The notes beneath the pieces were generated by a model that had not been told where the DNA came from, did not search any database, and saw only the letters and a list, made by a program, of their open reading frames with translations. A stretch of DNA of 45,853 nucleotides from NCBI GenBank assembly GCA_018062085.1, contig JAGOSY010000033.1, forward strand, positions 1 to 45,853. The letters are read 5' to 3'. Positions 34,142-42,244 of this stretch are shown here, in pieces (within the stretch, counting starts at the first letter, position 1; each line of letters begins with the position of its first letter). The DNA comes from a bacterium (lineage in GTDB: Bacteria > Cyanobacteriota > Vampirovibrionia > Obscuribacterales > Obscuribacteraceae). The position numbers were made by a program, and so were the translations under genes.

Positions 34142-34618
34142 GTGACTGAAGAGCGCGATAGTCTAAGCGGTGTTACCGTTCTGCACACTGATCAACCTGA
34201 GGCCGAGCATGTGGCGGAAGTTACACGCATTCTAAACGACAACAATCAGCTTCACGGTTATCAATGGTCTTCTCTGCCTCTTAGTGTTGTTCTTAAAGAC
34301 GCCCAAGGCAAGATTGTCGGTGGTTTAATTGGTTCGACCAACTGGGGTTGGTTGCATGTAGACCTGCTGTCGGTAGATCGGGGCTTGCGTGGCTCGGGTT
34401 ATGGCACTAAGCTCCTTGATACTGCTGAGAATATTGCCCGTCAGCGCGGATGCAGTTTTGCTTACCTTGATACATTTAGCTTTCAAGCCCAAGGCTTCTA
34501 TGAGAAACATGGCTATAAGGTGTGGGGCAATCTTGAAGAATTTCCACCAGGAGCTAGTCGAATTTTTTTGAAGAAGAGTTTGTTAGATGAGAGTGACAAC
34601 CGAGAGAGGAAAATTTGA
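34142..34618 (+). CDS. GNAT-family N-acetyltransferase
   Basis: 158 aa from a GTG two bases after the previous stop. Typical GNAT layout: beta strands G-K-I-V-G-G-L-I-G, W-L-H-V-D-L-L-S-V, the acetyl-CoA-binding loop R-G-S-G-Y-G-T-K-L-L (canonical R/Q-x-x-G-x-G/A), and the C-terminal A-Q-G-F-Y-E-K-H-G-Y-K-V-W-G strand-helix. It transfers an acetyl group from acetyl-CoA to an unknown amine in the cytoplasm. Its TGA overlaps the TTG start of the next gene (TTGA), implying translational coupling. Substrate cannot be inferred. Confidence 0.9.
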   Translation: MTEERDSLSGVTVLHTDQPEAEHVAEVTRILNDNNQLHGYQWSSLPLSVVLKDAQGKIVGGLIGSTNWGWLHVDLLSVDRGLRGSGYGTKLLDTAENIARQRGCSFAYLDTFSFQAQGFYEKHGYKVWGNLEEFPPGASRIFLKKSLLDESDNRERKI

Positions 34619-36453
34619 ATCATCTGTTCAAGCCTTCGCTCCAGTCGTTGATGTTGGCAAGTATATTAGTTTTACCTTCTGCCCTTTCTTTTGAACCAGC
34701 TGCTTACGCCAGCAGCGCTGAGACTGTCGCGAAATCTAAGTTGAAGTGGAGAGACTTTGACCCAGCAGTTTTTGCTGAAGCAAAGCGCGACCATAAGTTT
34801 GTTTTACTTGATCTTGAAGCTGTGTGGTGCCATTGGTGTCATGTAATGGACGACGAGACCTATAGTGATGCTGCTGTGCAGAAATTGTTGAACTCTAAGT
34901 ATATTTGTGTGCGTGTTGATCAAGATGCTAGGCCTGATTTAAGTAGTAAGTATGAAGATTACGGCTGGCCAGCTACAATTATTTTCAATGAAGATGGCGG
35001 CGAAATCGTCAAGCGGACGGGCTATATAAATCCAACAAAAATGGCTCGTTTGCTCAATGCTATTATCAAAGATCCTAGTCCTGAAGAAACTGAGGTGTCG
35101 ACGGCTGTAGCTCCAACTCCATCAGTTTCTAATTCGACTAGTAAACTGAAGGCAGCTCTGCCTTCGACATTGCGCCAAGAACTGATTGCTCGGCATATTG
35201 CTGGCAACGACTCTAAATATGGTGGCTGGGGTAAGTTTCAGAAGTTTCTTGATTTTGACTCGGTCGAATATGCTATGGTGCAGGGCTTAGCCGGTGATGG
35301 CGACTCGAAAGCTAGAGCTATGGCTGCTCTAGATGGAGAGTTGAATTTAGTCGACCCCGCTTTCGGTGGCGTCTATCAGTATTCAACTGACGGTGATTGG
35401 GCTCATCCGCACTTCGAGAAAATCATGCAGACCCAGGCCGAGAATTTACGCTTGTATTCGTTGGCTTATCGCCTCTATGGTGAGGTGCGTTATCTCAAGG
35501 CAGCAAAGGCCATAGCTCGCTATTTACAAGAGTTCTTAAGTGCACCTGATGGTGCCTTCTATACCAGTCAAGACGCTGATTTAGTCTCTGGTGTGCACAG
35601 TGGCGAGTATTTTACCCTTAACGCCGTCGAGCGTCTCAAGCAAGGCTTGCCGCGCATTGATAAGCACTGCTATGCTCGTGAGAATGGCTGGGCTATAAAT
35701 GCCATGGTTGAGTTGTATTTGGCCAGTGCTGATAGGCAATATCTGGAATGTGCTACTAAAGCTGCCGATTGGGTGTTGAGTAAGCGAAAATTGAAGCTAA
35801 GCTCAGGCGATCAGTTGGGTTTCGGACATGGCGATAACGATAGGGTTGGACCGTTTCTTGGTGATAACTTGGCCATGGCTAGAGCATTTCTGGCGCTGTA
35901 TAGAGCCACAGCTGAGCGTCAATGGTTGACCCGGGCAGAGCAGACAGCTAATTTTATTGATACTCAGTTTAAGCAGTCAACTGCTAGCACGACCATTGAT
36001 GAGAATGTTCAGCTAGCTCGCTTTGCCAACTTGCTCTATCAATACACTGGTGATAAAAAGTTTCGCGCGCTGGCCGAGCAAGCTTTAGCCTTTCTGGTTT
36101 TGCCAGAGACGGCCAATCGCCGCAAAGTATTTGTGGCCGGAACACTCTTAGCTGATCAAGAGATGCAGGCTGAGCCCATTCATATCACTATAGTTGGTTC
36201 GAAGGCTGACGCCCAGGCGAGGGCTCTCTTTACTGCCTCTGCTGCCTTGCCTGTACCGTTTATGCGCGTTGAGTGGTTCGATGTTAAGGACGGGCCATTG
36301 CCTAATACTGCGGTGGAATTGCCTCAATTGCCTAAGGCCGCTGCATTTTTATGTGGCAATGGCCGTTGTTCTACTCCCGCTTATGAGGTTGAGGCGCTGA
36401 AACGATTGTTTGAGCGGGCAAATAAACCTGCGGCAAGTGTGGTTGGTAATTAG
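34615..36453 (+). CDS. Exported thioredoxin-domain protein, DUF255/YyaL-like, with alpha-barrel domain
   Basis: 612 aa from a TTG with AGAGGAA upstream. A signal peptide (about 1-33, ending A-A-Y-A-S-S) places it outside the cytoplasm. The thioredoxin-like domain (about 40-150) carries the DUF255 signature W-C-H-W-C-H-V-M with Cys72 and Cys75. The remainder (about 170-590) is an alpha/alpha-toroid-like domain (Y-G-G-W-G-K-F-Q, Q-A-E-N-L-R-L-Y-S-L-A-Y, F-Y-T-S-Q-D-A-D), as in YyaL/SSP411 proteins, and ends with an extra C-x-x-x-x-C pair (C-G-N-G-R-C) near 585. It is overlapped by the GNAT gene. Possible thiol-redox or carbohydrate-related role; exact function of the family is not settled. Confidence 0.88.
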   Translation: MNHLFKPSLQSLMLASILVLPSALSFEPAAYASSAETVAKSKLKWRDFDPAVFAEAKRDHKFVLLDLEAVWCHWCHVMDDETYSDAAVQKLLNSKYICVRVDQDARPDLSSKYEDYGWPATIIFNEDGGEIVKRTGYINPTKMARLLNAIIKDPSPEETEVSTAVAPTPSVSNSTSKLKAALPSTLRQELIARHIAGNDSKYGGWGKFQKFLDFDSVEYAMVQGLAGDGDSKARAMAALDGELNLVDPAFGGVYQYSTDGDWAHPHFEKIMQTQAENLRLYSLAYRLYGEVRYLKAAKAIARYLQEFLSAPDGAFYTSQDADLVSGVHSGEYFTLNAVERLKQGLPRIDKHCYARENGWAINAMVELYLASADRQYLECATKAADWVLSKRKLKLSSGDQLGFGHGDNDRVGPFLGDNLAMARAFLALYRATAERQWLTRAEQTANFIDTQFKQSTASTTIDENVQLARFANLLYQYTGDKKFRALAEQALAFLVLPETANRRKVFVAGTLLADQEMQAEPIHITIVGSKADAQARALFTASAALPVPFMRVEWFDVKDGPLPNTAVELPQLPKAAAFLCGNGRCSTPAYEVEALKRLFERANKPAASVVGN

Positions 36454-36640
36454 GCAGTCTGTAAACTCGAGAATAGTCCGAGTAATATTCCAGGAAATAA
36501 ACGGGCGAGTGTTGCTTGCGGCCCAACTGGATCTAATATACTTACACGCAGTTGCTGCATTTATTTATAGTTTCTGACATTCTAGAGTTTCCGCCATTGT
36601 TCGCTTTTAGCAATTATTGGTGTTGTGCCATTGAGGAACC

Positions 36641-37546
36641 GTGAACCCAAGACTTCTAAATCAGTTGTTTTTGCCAGCCATAGCTTGTTGTGGCCTCTTT
36701 GTCGGTCAGTTGATTAGCTTGCCCATGGCCATGGCTGAGCCGGTGAGTGCTGTTGCTACAAAAGAGAATCGGGCTGCTTTTGACCATTCATATGCCTTAT
36801 TTGGGCAGGAGCTAGCCAAGTATTTAGAGAACGGCAATGTTCACTATAAGCGCTGGAAAGAGAATACTGCTGGACTAGATTGCTTTTTGCAAACTCTTTC
36901 TGATTTGCCAAAGCAAGAGTACGAGCGCTTCTCTACTGAGCAGAAGAAGGCTTTTTGGCTTAATGCCTACAATGCTATCACCATTAAAGTTGTTCTCGAT
37001 AACTATCCAATTAAAGGCAGCCAGTCTCAGTATCCACCTAGTAGCTTCAGGCAGATTCCTGGTGAATGGGAAAATGGCAAGTTCAAAATAATGGGATCAC
37101 CGGTCACTCTTTATGAAATTGAGCATGAAAGATTGCGCCATGAGTTGCCCGACCCGCGCTTGCACTTTGCCGTGGTTTGCGCTTCAAGGAGTTGTGCCAA
37201 GCTATTGCCAGAGCCATTTGTGGCAGAAAAACTTGATCAACGTCTCGACCAATGCACCCAAGATTTTTTTGCTAATCCTAAGAACTTGACTGTTAATCCT
37301 CGCACTGGTGTGATGAGCGTCAACAAGATATTTAGTTGGTTTACTCTTGATTTTGCTAGTAAAGCTGGCTATGCCAAGCGCACTTTCCCTCCGCCAATGG
37401 ATGAAGAGATCATCGCCTCCTACGTGAGCTTCTATGTGCCCACTGACGAACGTGATGTGATTTCCAAGTTTCGCTCGCAAGATAAGCTTGTGCTCGACTA
37501 CCTGCCTTACGATTGGGCGCTCAATGACGCCGATGAAGCTAAGTAA
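36641..37546 (+). CDS. Exported DUF547 domain protein
   Basis: 301 aa from a GTG preceded by GAGGAACC. Signal peptide about 1-32 (hydrophobic core, M-A-M-A-E). The DUF547 domain shows its usual motifs: F-W-L-N-A-Y-N-A-x-T-I-K-V-V-L-D-N-Y-P, V-T-L-Y-E-I-E-H-x-x-L-R, D-P-R-L-H-F-A-V-V-C-A-S-R-S-C-A, and V-N-K-I-F-S-W-F. The Cys and His in the H-F-A-V-V-C-A-S-x-S-C motif suggest a transglutaminase/papain-like catalytic centre, but this is inference. Standalone gene with its own upstream gap of 187 bp. Confidence 0.88.
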   Translation: MNPRLLNQLFLPAIACCGLFVGQLISLPMAMAEPVSAVATKENRAAFDHSYALFGQELAKYLENGNVHYKRWKENTAGLDCFLQTLSDLPKQEYERFSTEQKKAFWLNAYNAITIKVVLDNYPIKGSQSQYPPSSFRQIPGEWENGKFKIMGSPVTLYEIEHERLRHELPDPRLHFAVVCASRSCAKLLPEPFVAEKLDQRLDQCTQDFFANPKNLTVNPRTGVMSVNKIFSWFTLDFASKAGYAKRTFPPPMDEEIIASYVSFYVPTDERDVISKFRSQDKLVLDYLPYDWALNDADEAK

Positions 37547-37595
37547 AAGCCGTTAGGTAAATGATAAATTTCCTGGGCTGGCCTTCAGTCTGGAC

Positions 37596-38042
37596 TTATG
37601 AGAAATACATTTCACGCACTGCATTGATGGCGGCCTTGGCGCCAGGTGCTGGATGATTTTCGGCCTGTAGGGTGAGAATGGCGCCCATGCGCTCAAGGGC
37701 TGCAGGAGGAATGGCCGACTGCTTTTCGGTCAGGCCGTTGGCGCCGAGCACATCACTATTACAGGCCATCATGTTTGCAAGATTTTTCAGACCAGCTGCG
37801 GTTATAGGTTCTTTGCGCTTTTCGATATTTTCGAATACTGCTAGGGCATTAGCGGCGACAGTCTCCACTGGACGCTCTTTGCCGTTAACAGTGCTTGAGA
37901 CGATGTCGAGGCCGTCGGTCGGTTGGTTCTGGCGGCTATCTCGACCAGTTTGATAGTGCTCGGGGTTGAGCTGAGCCTGGTTAATCTGCTCGTTGCCCTG
38001 TGGGAATTTGTCTGCAGATCCTGAATGTTCCAGTGCGCTCAT
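37596..38042 (-). CDS. Hypothetical small hydrophilic protein
   Basis: 148 aa from the ATG at 38042, preferred over the TTG at 38060 because GGGAGA sits about 7 bases upstream of the ATG. No recognised domain, signal peptide or membrane segment. The first about 45 residues are polar and likely disordered; the rest is predicted helical (A-A-N-A-L-A-V-F-E-N-I-E-K-R-K-E, A-A-G-L-K-N-L-A-N-M-M-A), ending G-A-K-A-A-I-N-A-V-R-E-M. Same strand as the 429-aa gene behind it but separated by about 120 bp. Confidence 0.65.
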   Translation of the reverse strand: MSALEHSGSADKFPQGNEQINQAQLNPEHYQTGRDSRQNQPTDGLDIVSSTVNGKERPVETVAANALAVFENIEKRKEPITAAGLKNLANMMACNSDVLGANGLTEKQSAIPPAALERMGAILTLQAENHPAPGAKAAINAVREMYFS

Positions 38043-38162
38043 GGTTAGTCTCCCAGTCAATCAAAATACAAGATTGAAATTTCAGCCGTGAAAATTCAAT
38101 CGCCAACGCTCTCTATTGTATGTACCCGATATTGGCTTTAATTGGGCAGCCATTGGCGTAAT

Positions 38163-39452
38163 TTAATACTTGACTTGGGGGTTTTCCCCACTGGAGGCGC
38201 TTTCTGCCGTGAAATCGCCGTGCAGTGCGGCCATGATGAAGTTGGTGGCGATGGCTTGGCGCAGTCCAATGCCGATGATTGGGGCCGGGTCAGGCAAGGC
38301 CGTGTTAAATGATAAATTGGCATTGTTGTCGAAGTGACCAACTAAGTGCAATACGCGGCCTTCTCCGAAGGGGAAGCTCAGAGCCAATATGCCAAGCTGA
38401 TCAGCGTCTTGGCGCATAAGATCGCGACTGCGAGCTAATACTTGCACTGATTTGCCGCGTATAACTTTGACAATTTGACTTTTGTCTTCTAATTTCCAGT
38501 GGGCAACATGTGGCACCCCGGCTAGCAGAATTGGGTCTTGATCGACTACAACTGCATCTACGACGCTGTTCTCGGTGTCACAGCCATTCCATTCGACATA
38601 GCCAGGAAATGCTTTTTTTAAGCACGAATCTAAGGCCCAGTCGGTGCTGAGGAGGTAGCCACCCTTGGATACAAATTGGCGTACACATTGTATTGAAGCT
38701 TCGCTCAACTCGCAGCCACAGTTTATAACTAATATTTTGCTATTAGATAAGTTGGTTTGTGCTAGTTTGTCTTGAGTAATTTTAGTGAAAGGTAGGCCGA
38801 AATTGCGCAAGATATGGCCGCAGTCATCCCATTTTCCTTTGACTTCAACGACTGTATTTTTTGTGAATTGTGTGCTTTGGCCCGGATGTGAGCGCTCTAG
38901 CCAAGCTTTAAAAAGTGCTGGTTGGACAGTGGCGATTTTAGCCTGATCAAGGTAGGGCGCTTGTTGTAGAAATTGAGCTGCCATGCGGTCTAAGCCGCGG
39001 TTTGGCCTTTGGCCGGCACTGGCGCGCATTGTCGCGGAGCTGACACCGCCAGTGATGCGTAGTGAGCCATTGCTATTCGTTTTAAGCACCGGAGCCGGTG
39101 GCGTTAAGTCTAGAGCTGAGTTTTCTTCATCTCTGCTGCTTTGCCCTGAGTTTCGCTCTCCTCTCTCAATTGAGTTCTGATTTGAGCTTTGATATGGACT
39201 TTGATTTAGGTTGCCTCTCATTTGTCGCATTCGAGCCGGCTGCATGCTGCGGTCATCAGCATAGCTTTCGTCTGGCACTTGAGCGGCCGGGCCCCGTCTC
39301 GCTCTTGGTTTGTTTAAGGGGATTTCGTCGATATCGCCATCGATCCATTCGGAGGCGTAGGCGTTTCCGCTGGCTAAGGCCACGCTGAGAGTCAAAGACA
39401 GAAGCAGTGCTGCTGGTCTATAAATTGTATGTGTCCACTTCAGTATGTCCAC
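38163..39452 (-). CDS. Exported protein with a glutamine-amidotransferase-like (DUF4159/ThuA-style) fold
   Basis: 429 aa. Signal peptide about 1-34 (ends N-A-Y-A-S). Residues 35-160 are a low-complexity Arg/Ser/Gln/Asn-rich linker. The C-terminal region (about 205-410) reads as an alpha/beta fold: S-K-I-L-V-I-N-C-G-C, then I-Q-C-V-R-Q-F-V-S-K-G-G-Y-L-L-S-T-D-W-A-L, and R-V-L-H-L-V-G-H-F-D-N. The pattern of a strand, a helix and a G-G-Y-L-L-S-T-D turn is shared with class-I glutamine amidotransferase-like proteins that have lost catalysis. Two cysteines (N-C-G-C) may be metal or redox related. Family assignment is tentative. Confidence 0.7.
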   Translation of the reverse strand: MDILKWTHTIYRPAALLLSLTLSVALASGNAYASEWIDGDIDEIPLNKPRARRGPAAQVPDESYADDRSMQPARMRQMRGNLNQSPYQSSNQNSIERGERNSGQSSRDEENSALDLTPPAPVLKTNSNGSLRITGGVSSATMRASAGQRPNRGLDRMAAQFLQQAPYLDQAKIATVQPALFKAWLERSHPGQSTQFTKNTVVEVKGKWDDCGHILRNFGLPFTKITQDKLAQTNLSNSKILVINCGCELSEASIQCVRQFVSKGGYLLSTDWALDSCLKKAFPGYVEWNGCDTENSVVDAVVVDQDPILLAGVPHVAHWKLEDKSQIVKVIRGKSVQVLARSRDLMRQDADQLGILALSFPFGEGRVLHLVGHFDNNANLSFNTALPDPAPIIGIGLRQAIATNFIMAALHGDFTAESASSGENPQVKY

Positions 39453-39617
39453 TTAGAACCTGCTTGACTGGCTATGGGCAATCAAAGGTTAGTAACCGAC
39501 CGCCATTAGATAAGCTAGCACAAAATGGATGGCCGTAGAAGTGTTGGAATTAGCAATGTGCGGTTGTCTTTACTTCTGCCGTGGTAATAACAATAAAGTT
39601 GTTTCTGGAGAAATATC

Positions 39618-39932
39618 GTGGCCGAAGTGTCGCCTCTAAATATTGATATTCATCCTGATTTGCTATCACAATTCACGCGGTCAAGAAAAGAACTACGTTC
39701 TACAGCCGTAGCCGCCATAGTTGCCGGACTTATATTTATCATCAGCTTTTTCGTAAGCCAGCGCTCAGCCCCGGACTTATTGCTGATGGCCACAGTATAC
39801 ATATCAATGCTCTTGTGCTTGTTTTCGTCGGTCCGAACGATAGTGTCGTCTATCGCATTGAAACGCCTGCGTGAAGCTAGTAAGCAGTTTGATGGGGCCA
39901 GTCAAAGAGAGCGGTCCTCAATTTTTTGTTGA
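39618..39932 (+). CDS. Small two-span membrane protein, hypothetical (3' end possibly frameshifted)
   Basis: 104 aa from a GTG with TGGAGAAA upstream. Two hydrophobic segments (about 29-47 and 53-75) with a short loop between them and charged ends; both termini are probably cytoplasmic. No family recognised. The frame stops just after a run of six T (39922-39927). Dropping one T opens the frame to a TGA at 40027-40029, adding roughly 33 residues (V-E-T-K-P-I-T-V-S-G-R-V-D then on to L-C-R-K-Y). This could be a homopolymer error, a recent mutation, or chance. Confidence 0.55.
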   Translation: MAEVSPLNIDIHPDLLSQFTRSRKELRSTAVAAIVAGLIFIISFFVSQRSAPDLLLMATVYISMLLCLFSSVRTIVSSIALKRLREASKQFDGASQRERSSIFC

Positions 39933-40040
39933 GACAAAACCAATCACCGTAAGTGGGCGCGTTGATAGTGCGTCCCAGCAGCTTCTTTCAATTGAGAATG
40001 ACACCATTCATTTGTGTCGAAAGTATTGAGCTTGCTAACT

Positions 40041-40358
40041 CTACGCCCGCTTGCGAGTGTCTTCTTTGCTTTGGCGCACACCTTTATCTGTGTCGTTGAT
40101 AGCGCGACGCAGCGAAGCTAGAGCAGTTAGATTTGGCCAGATCACAGCTTTCATTTCTTCGAATTGGTACTCACCAATTTCGTGTTGATCATAGCGGCGG
40201 CAGACATCTTCCCAGAGTTGAAAGAGCGTCTTGGGGCAGCAAGTTTCGCGTGCCCGTTTTTGATATTCGAGTAGGTCAAAAGCTTCGATGGTCGTACCCT
40301 CCAACTGGTAAGCCGGGGCTTCTCTTCTTAGGATGCGTGCAAGTTCAACCCGTGTCAA
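40041..40358 (-). CDS. Hypothetical protein downstream of the Rrf2 regulator
   Basis: 105 aa from a TTG without a clear ribosome-binding site. The sequence is charged and helical (E-L-A-R-I-L-R-R-E, A-F-D-L-L-E-Y-Q-K-R-A, L-W-E-D-V-C-R-R-Y-D) with a Cys-Cys pair near 40. It begins 37 bp after the Rrf2 stop on the same strand, so it may be co-transcribed. No family recognised; the ORF is plausible but not certain. Confidence 0.5.
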   Translation of the reverse strand: MTRVELARILRREAPAYQLEGTTIEAFDLLEYQKRARETCCPKTLFQLWEDVCRRYDQHEIGEYQFEEMKAVIWPNLTALASLRRAINDTDKGVRQSKEDTRKRA

Positions 40359-40395
40359 GTAAGACTTCTGTATGATCGTTTTGTTCCGCCAAAAT

Positions 40396-40842
40396 CTACT
40401 GACACAAGCTTTGATTGGGGGTTAGAGGAACGCTTGTGCACAGAGGGCTTTGCGACTCTTCGACCAGTTCGCCTAAATTTGATTCAGCAAAAGCTTTTTC
40501 AACTTGAGCAATAGCCGCCGACAGTCTCTTGTGTAGAGGGCAAAGGTTGAGGCCGTGAGATTTGATATCGAGAGGGCAGGTAGTAATTTTGTCTACCGGA
40601 TCGACTGCATTAACGACATCAAGGATCGATATATCTTTTGGTTCTCTAGCTAAAACGAAGCCACCGCCAATGCCGCGTTGGGAGTTGACTAGTTTGCGTT
40701 TTACCAGTTGCTGCATGATTTTGCTTAGGTAGCCTGGTGGCACTTTTGTAGTCTCGGCTATAGCTTGACCAGTGGCGGCAGAATTTTGCATGGCCAGAAA
40801 GACCATTGCTCGTAAGGCGTATTCAGCAGTTTGAGAAATCAT
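40396..40842 (-). CDS. Rrf2-family transcriptional regulator, probable NO/Fe-S sensor
   Basis: 148 aa, ATG with AAAAGG upstream. The N-terminal winged helix (about 1-65) is typical of Rrf2: M-I-S-Q-T-A-E-Y-A-L-R-A-M, P-P-G-Y-L-S-K-I-M-Q-Q-L and S-Q-R-G-I-G-G-G-F. The Fe-S ligand region has Cys89 and Cys101 (T-T-C-P-L...L-N-L-C-P-L-H-K). NsrR normally has three cysteines; the middle one is absent, with a His close to that position. Divergent from a NO-detoxification operon, so it most likely represses that operon until its cluster reacts with NO. It probably autoregulates: the ACCTTTATATACA box at 40867 overlaps a minus-strand TATATA. Confidence 0.9.
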   Translation of the reverse strand: MISQTAEYALRAMVFLAMQNSAATGQAIAETTKVPPGYLSKIMQQLVKRKLVNSQRGIGGGFVLAREPKDISILDVVNAVDPVDKITTCPLDIKSHGLNLCPLHKRLSAAIAQVEKAFAESNLGELVEESQSPLCTSVPLTPNQSLCQ

Positions 40843-40866
40843 GGTTGCCTTTTCGTAAACAATACT

Positions 40867-40947
40867 ACCTTTATATACACATTACCACGCCACGGGCGTT
40901 TGCGGCCTTGACAGGGCACCTTTAAGTGCTATTATGGACATAAAGGT
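40867..40947. promoter_or_regulatory. Three ACCTTTA boxes in the Rrf2/rubredoxin divergent region (candidate Rrf2 operators)
   Basis: ACCTTTATATACA at 40867-40879 (plus), ACCTTTAAGTGC at 40918-40929 (plus), and ACCTTTATGTCCA on the minus strand at 40947-40935. The first and third match at 11 of 13 bases. The second and third form a perfect 7-bp inverted repeat (ACCTTTA...TAAAGGT) that brackets the -10 element of the rubredoxin promoter, a classic repressor position. Confidence 0.55.
40908..40935 (+). promoter_or_regulatory. Sigma-70-type promoter of the NO-detoxification operon
   Basis: TTGACA at 40908-40913 and TATTAT at 40930-40935 with a 16-bp spacer, about 45 bp before the rubredoxin start. 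The -35 is a perfect match and the -10 matches five of six bases (TATAAT). It is the cleanest promoter seen in the window. Confidence 0.7.
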
Positions 40948-40978
40948 ATATTTGATGTTAATAAGCGAGGACAGGGTA

Positions 40979-41212
40979 ATGAAATTCATTTGCACACTCT
41001 GTAATTATGTATTGGAAGAAGCTCAAGGATTGCCAGCTGGTGGCATAGAGCCAGGAACTAAGTTTGATAACTTGCCAGAAGATTGGAAATGTCCTGATTG
41101 CGCTGCTGCCAAGGAATACTTCCAGTCTTGCTCGTGTGTCAGTTTGCCGTTGTATGAAGCGACAAAAGTGGCACCGACACAGGCCCGTAAGCCAGCCCAT
41201 ACCTGTACATAA
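40979..41212 (+). CDS. Rubredoxin with Cys-containing C-terminal extension
   Basis: 77 aa from the ATG at 40979, chosen because GAGGACAGG sits just upstream and residue 1 then aligns with ordinary rubredoxins; a longer reading from 40934 would start inside the promoter. The iron site is complete: C-T-L-C (residues 5-8) and C-P-D-C, with the conserved G-I-E-P-G-T-K-F-D-N-L-P-E-D-W-K-C core. A rubredoxin is about 52 aa; here about 25 extra residues include three more Cys (S-C-S-C and the last C), whose role is unknown. First gene of the NO operon, so probably an electron donor to RIC or another NO-related oxidoreductase. Confidence 0.92.
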   Translation: MKFICTLCNYVLEEAQGLPAGGIEPGTKFDNLPEDWKCPDCAAAKEYFQSCSCVSLPLYEATKVAPTQARKPAHTCT

Positions 41213-41260
41213 ATTGTTTAGTTAAAGTGAACTAAGTCTGCATAGACCGAGAGGCCATAG

Positions 41261-41989
41261 GTGACTGCCATGAGAGATTTTAGGAGCGAAACAGTAGGAA
41301 TGCTGGTGGCTGAGCAACCCCTTCGAGCGGCTGTCTTTGACCATTTTGGTATCGATTATTGTTGCGGCGGAAGGCAGACTCTTCTTGCTGCTTGCGAGCG
41401 AGGTGGTATTGCCCCTGATACTGTAATTGCTAGTCTTGTCGACAATGATGCCAAGGTTGAGGTTGACCAAAGCGCGCTGAATTGGCTCAATGCCAGCTTA
41501 ACTGAGTTAGCTAATCATATCGAGCAAACTCATCACGTCTATTTGAAGAGTGAGTTGCCGCGACTTCAGGCTCTAGCTGACAAAGTTGCTAAAGTGCACG
41601 GGGTACGTGAACCAAGGTTGGTTAAGGTGGCAGCTATTTTCTCCGCAATGAGTGAAGAGCTCTTAGAGCATACTGCCAAAGAAGAGTTGGTTCTCTTCCC
41701 CTTTATGCGTTTACTTGATCAGGGTAAAGGCCGGCCTAATGCCCCGTTTTCTACAGTCGCTAAGCCTGTTACTTGTCTTGAGTCTGAGCACGATGATGCT
41801 GGTGCTGCGCTGATGCAATTGCGCCAATTGACCGATCAATACGTGCCGCCAGAAGGTGCTTGCGCAAGTTGGCAAGCTTTGCTGGCAGGGCTAGCGCACC
41901 TTGATCAAGATTTGCGCATTCACATACACAAAGAGAATTCGATTCTTTTTCCTTTGGCTGTGAAAACCGAAGCTTTAGCTCTTTGTTAG
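41261..41989 (+). CDS. ric: Iron-sulfur cluster repair di-iron protein RIC (YtfE/ScdA family)
   Basis: 242 aa from a GTG with GAGAGG seven bases upstream; the ATG at 41270 is an alternative. The N-terminal ScdA-type domain (about 10-55) carries F-G-I-D-Y-C-C-G-G. The C-terminal hemerythrin-like four-helix domain (about 75-238) has the His/Glu ligands in H-I-E-Q-T-H-H, L-L-E-H-T-A-K-E-E, E-S-E-H-D-D-A-G and I-H-I-H-K-E-N. Family members help repair Fe-S clusters damaged by NO or peroxide and may release or reduce NO. Second gene of the operon, 48 bp after rubredoxin. Confidence 0.93.
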   Translation: MTAMRDFRSETVGMLVAEQPLRAAVFDHFGIDYCCGGRQTLLAACERGGIAPDTVIASLVDNDAKVEVDQSALNWLNASLTELANHIEQTHHVYLKSELPRLQALADKVAKVHGVREPRLVKVAAIFSAMSEELLEHTAKEELVLFPFMRLLDQGKGRPNAPFSTVAKPVTCLESEHDDAGAALMQLRQLTDQYVPPEGACASWQALLAGLAHLDQDLRIHIHKENSILFPLAVKTEALALC

Positions 41990-42017
41990 AAAGCACTTAC
42001 GGAGTATCACAAGGATT

Positions 42018-42242
42018 ATGACCATGACAATTACAGAAGAAACCACAGTTAAAGACATCCTCGAAGCCTACCCTGGTGCTGTTGTGGTCTTCGAAAATCA
42101 CGGAGTTAGCGTTCCCTCGCAATGCGACGAAAGCATCTTAGATACAGAGCTTGGTATCTGCGATAGCATGTGTCATATTGATGATTTGGATGCGCTCATG
42201 CGCGATTTGCAGTTATTTGTTAACACTAAAACAGGAGCTTAG
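42018..42242 (+). CDS. Small DUF1858-like protein
   Basis: 74 aa, ATG after AAGGATT. The pattern E-E-T-T-V-K-D-I-L-E-A-Y-P-G-A-V-V-V-F-E-N-H-G-V matches the DUF1858 / ScdA-N-like family of short helical proteins, and the C-D-E-S...C-D-S-M-C part holds three Cys. DUF1858 proteins often accompany RIC or other NO and Fe-S genes. It starts 28 bp after RIC and ends 2 bp before the globin gene, so it is part of the operon. Function of the family is not established. Confidence 0.8.
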   Translation: MTMTITEETTVKDILEAYPGAVVVFENHGVSVPSQCDESILDTELGICDSMCHIDDLDALMRDLQLFVNTKTGA

Positions 42243-42244
42243 TT

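Noticed and set aside
40934..40978. Longer N-terminus of rubredoxin
   Set aside because: The extra codons overlap the -10 element and operator; ATG 40979 has GAGGACAGG and matches normal rubredoxin length.
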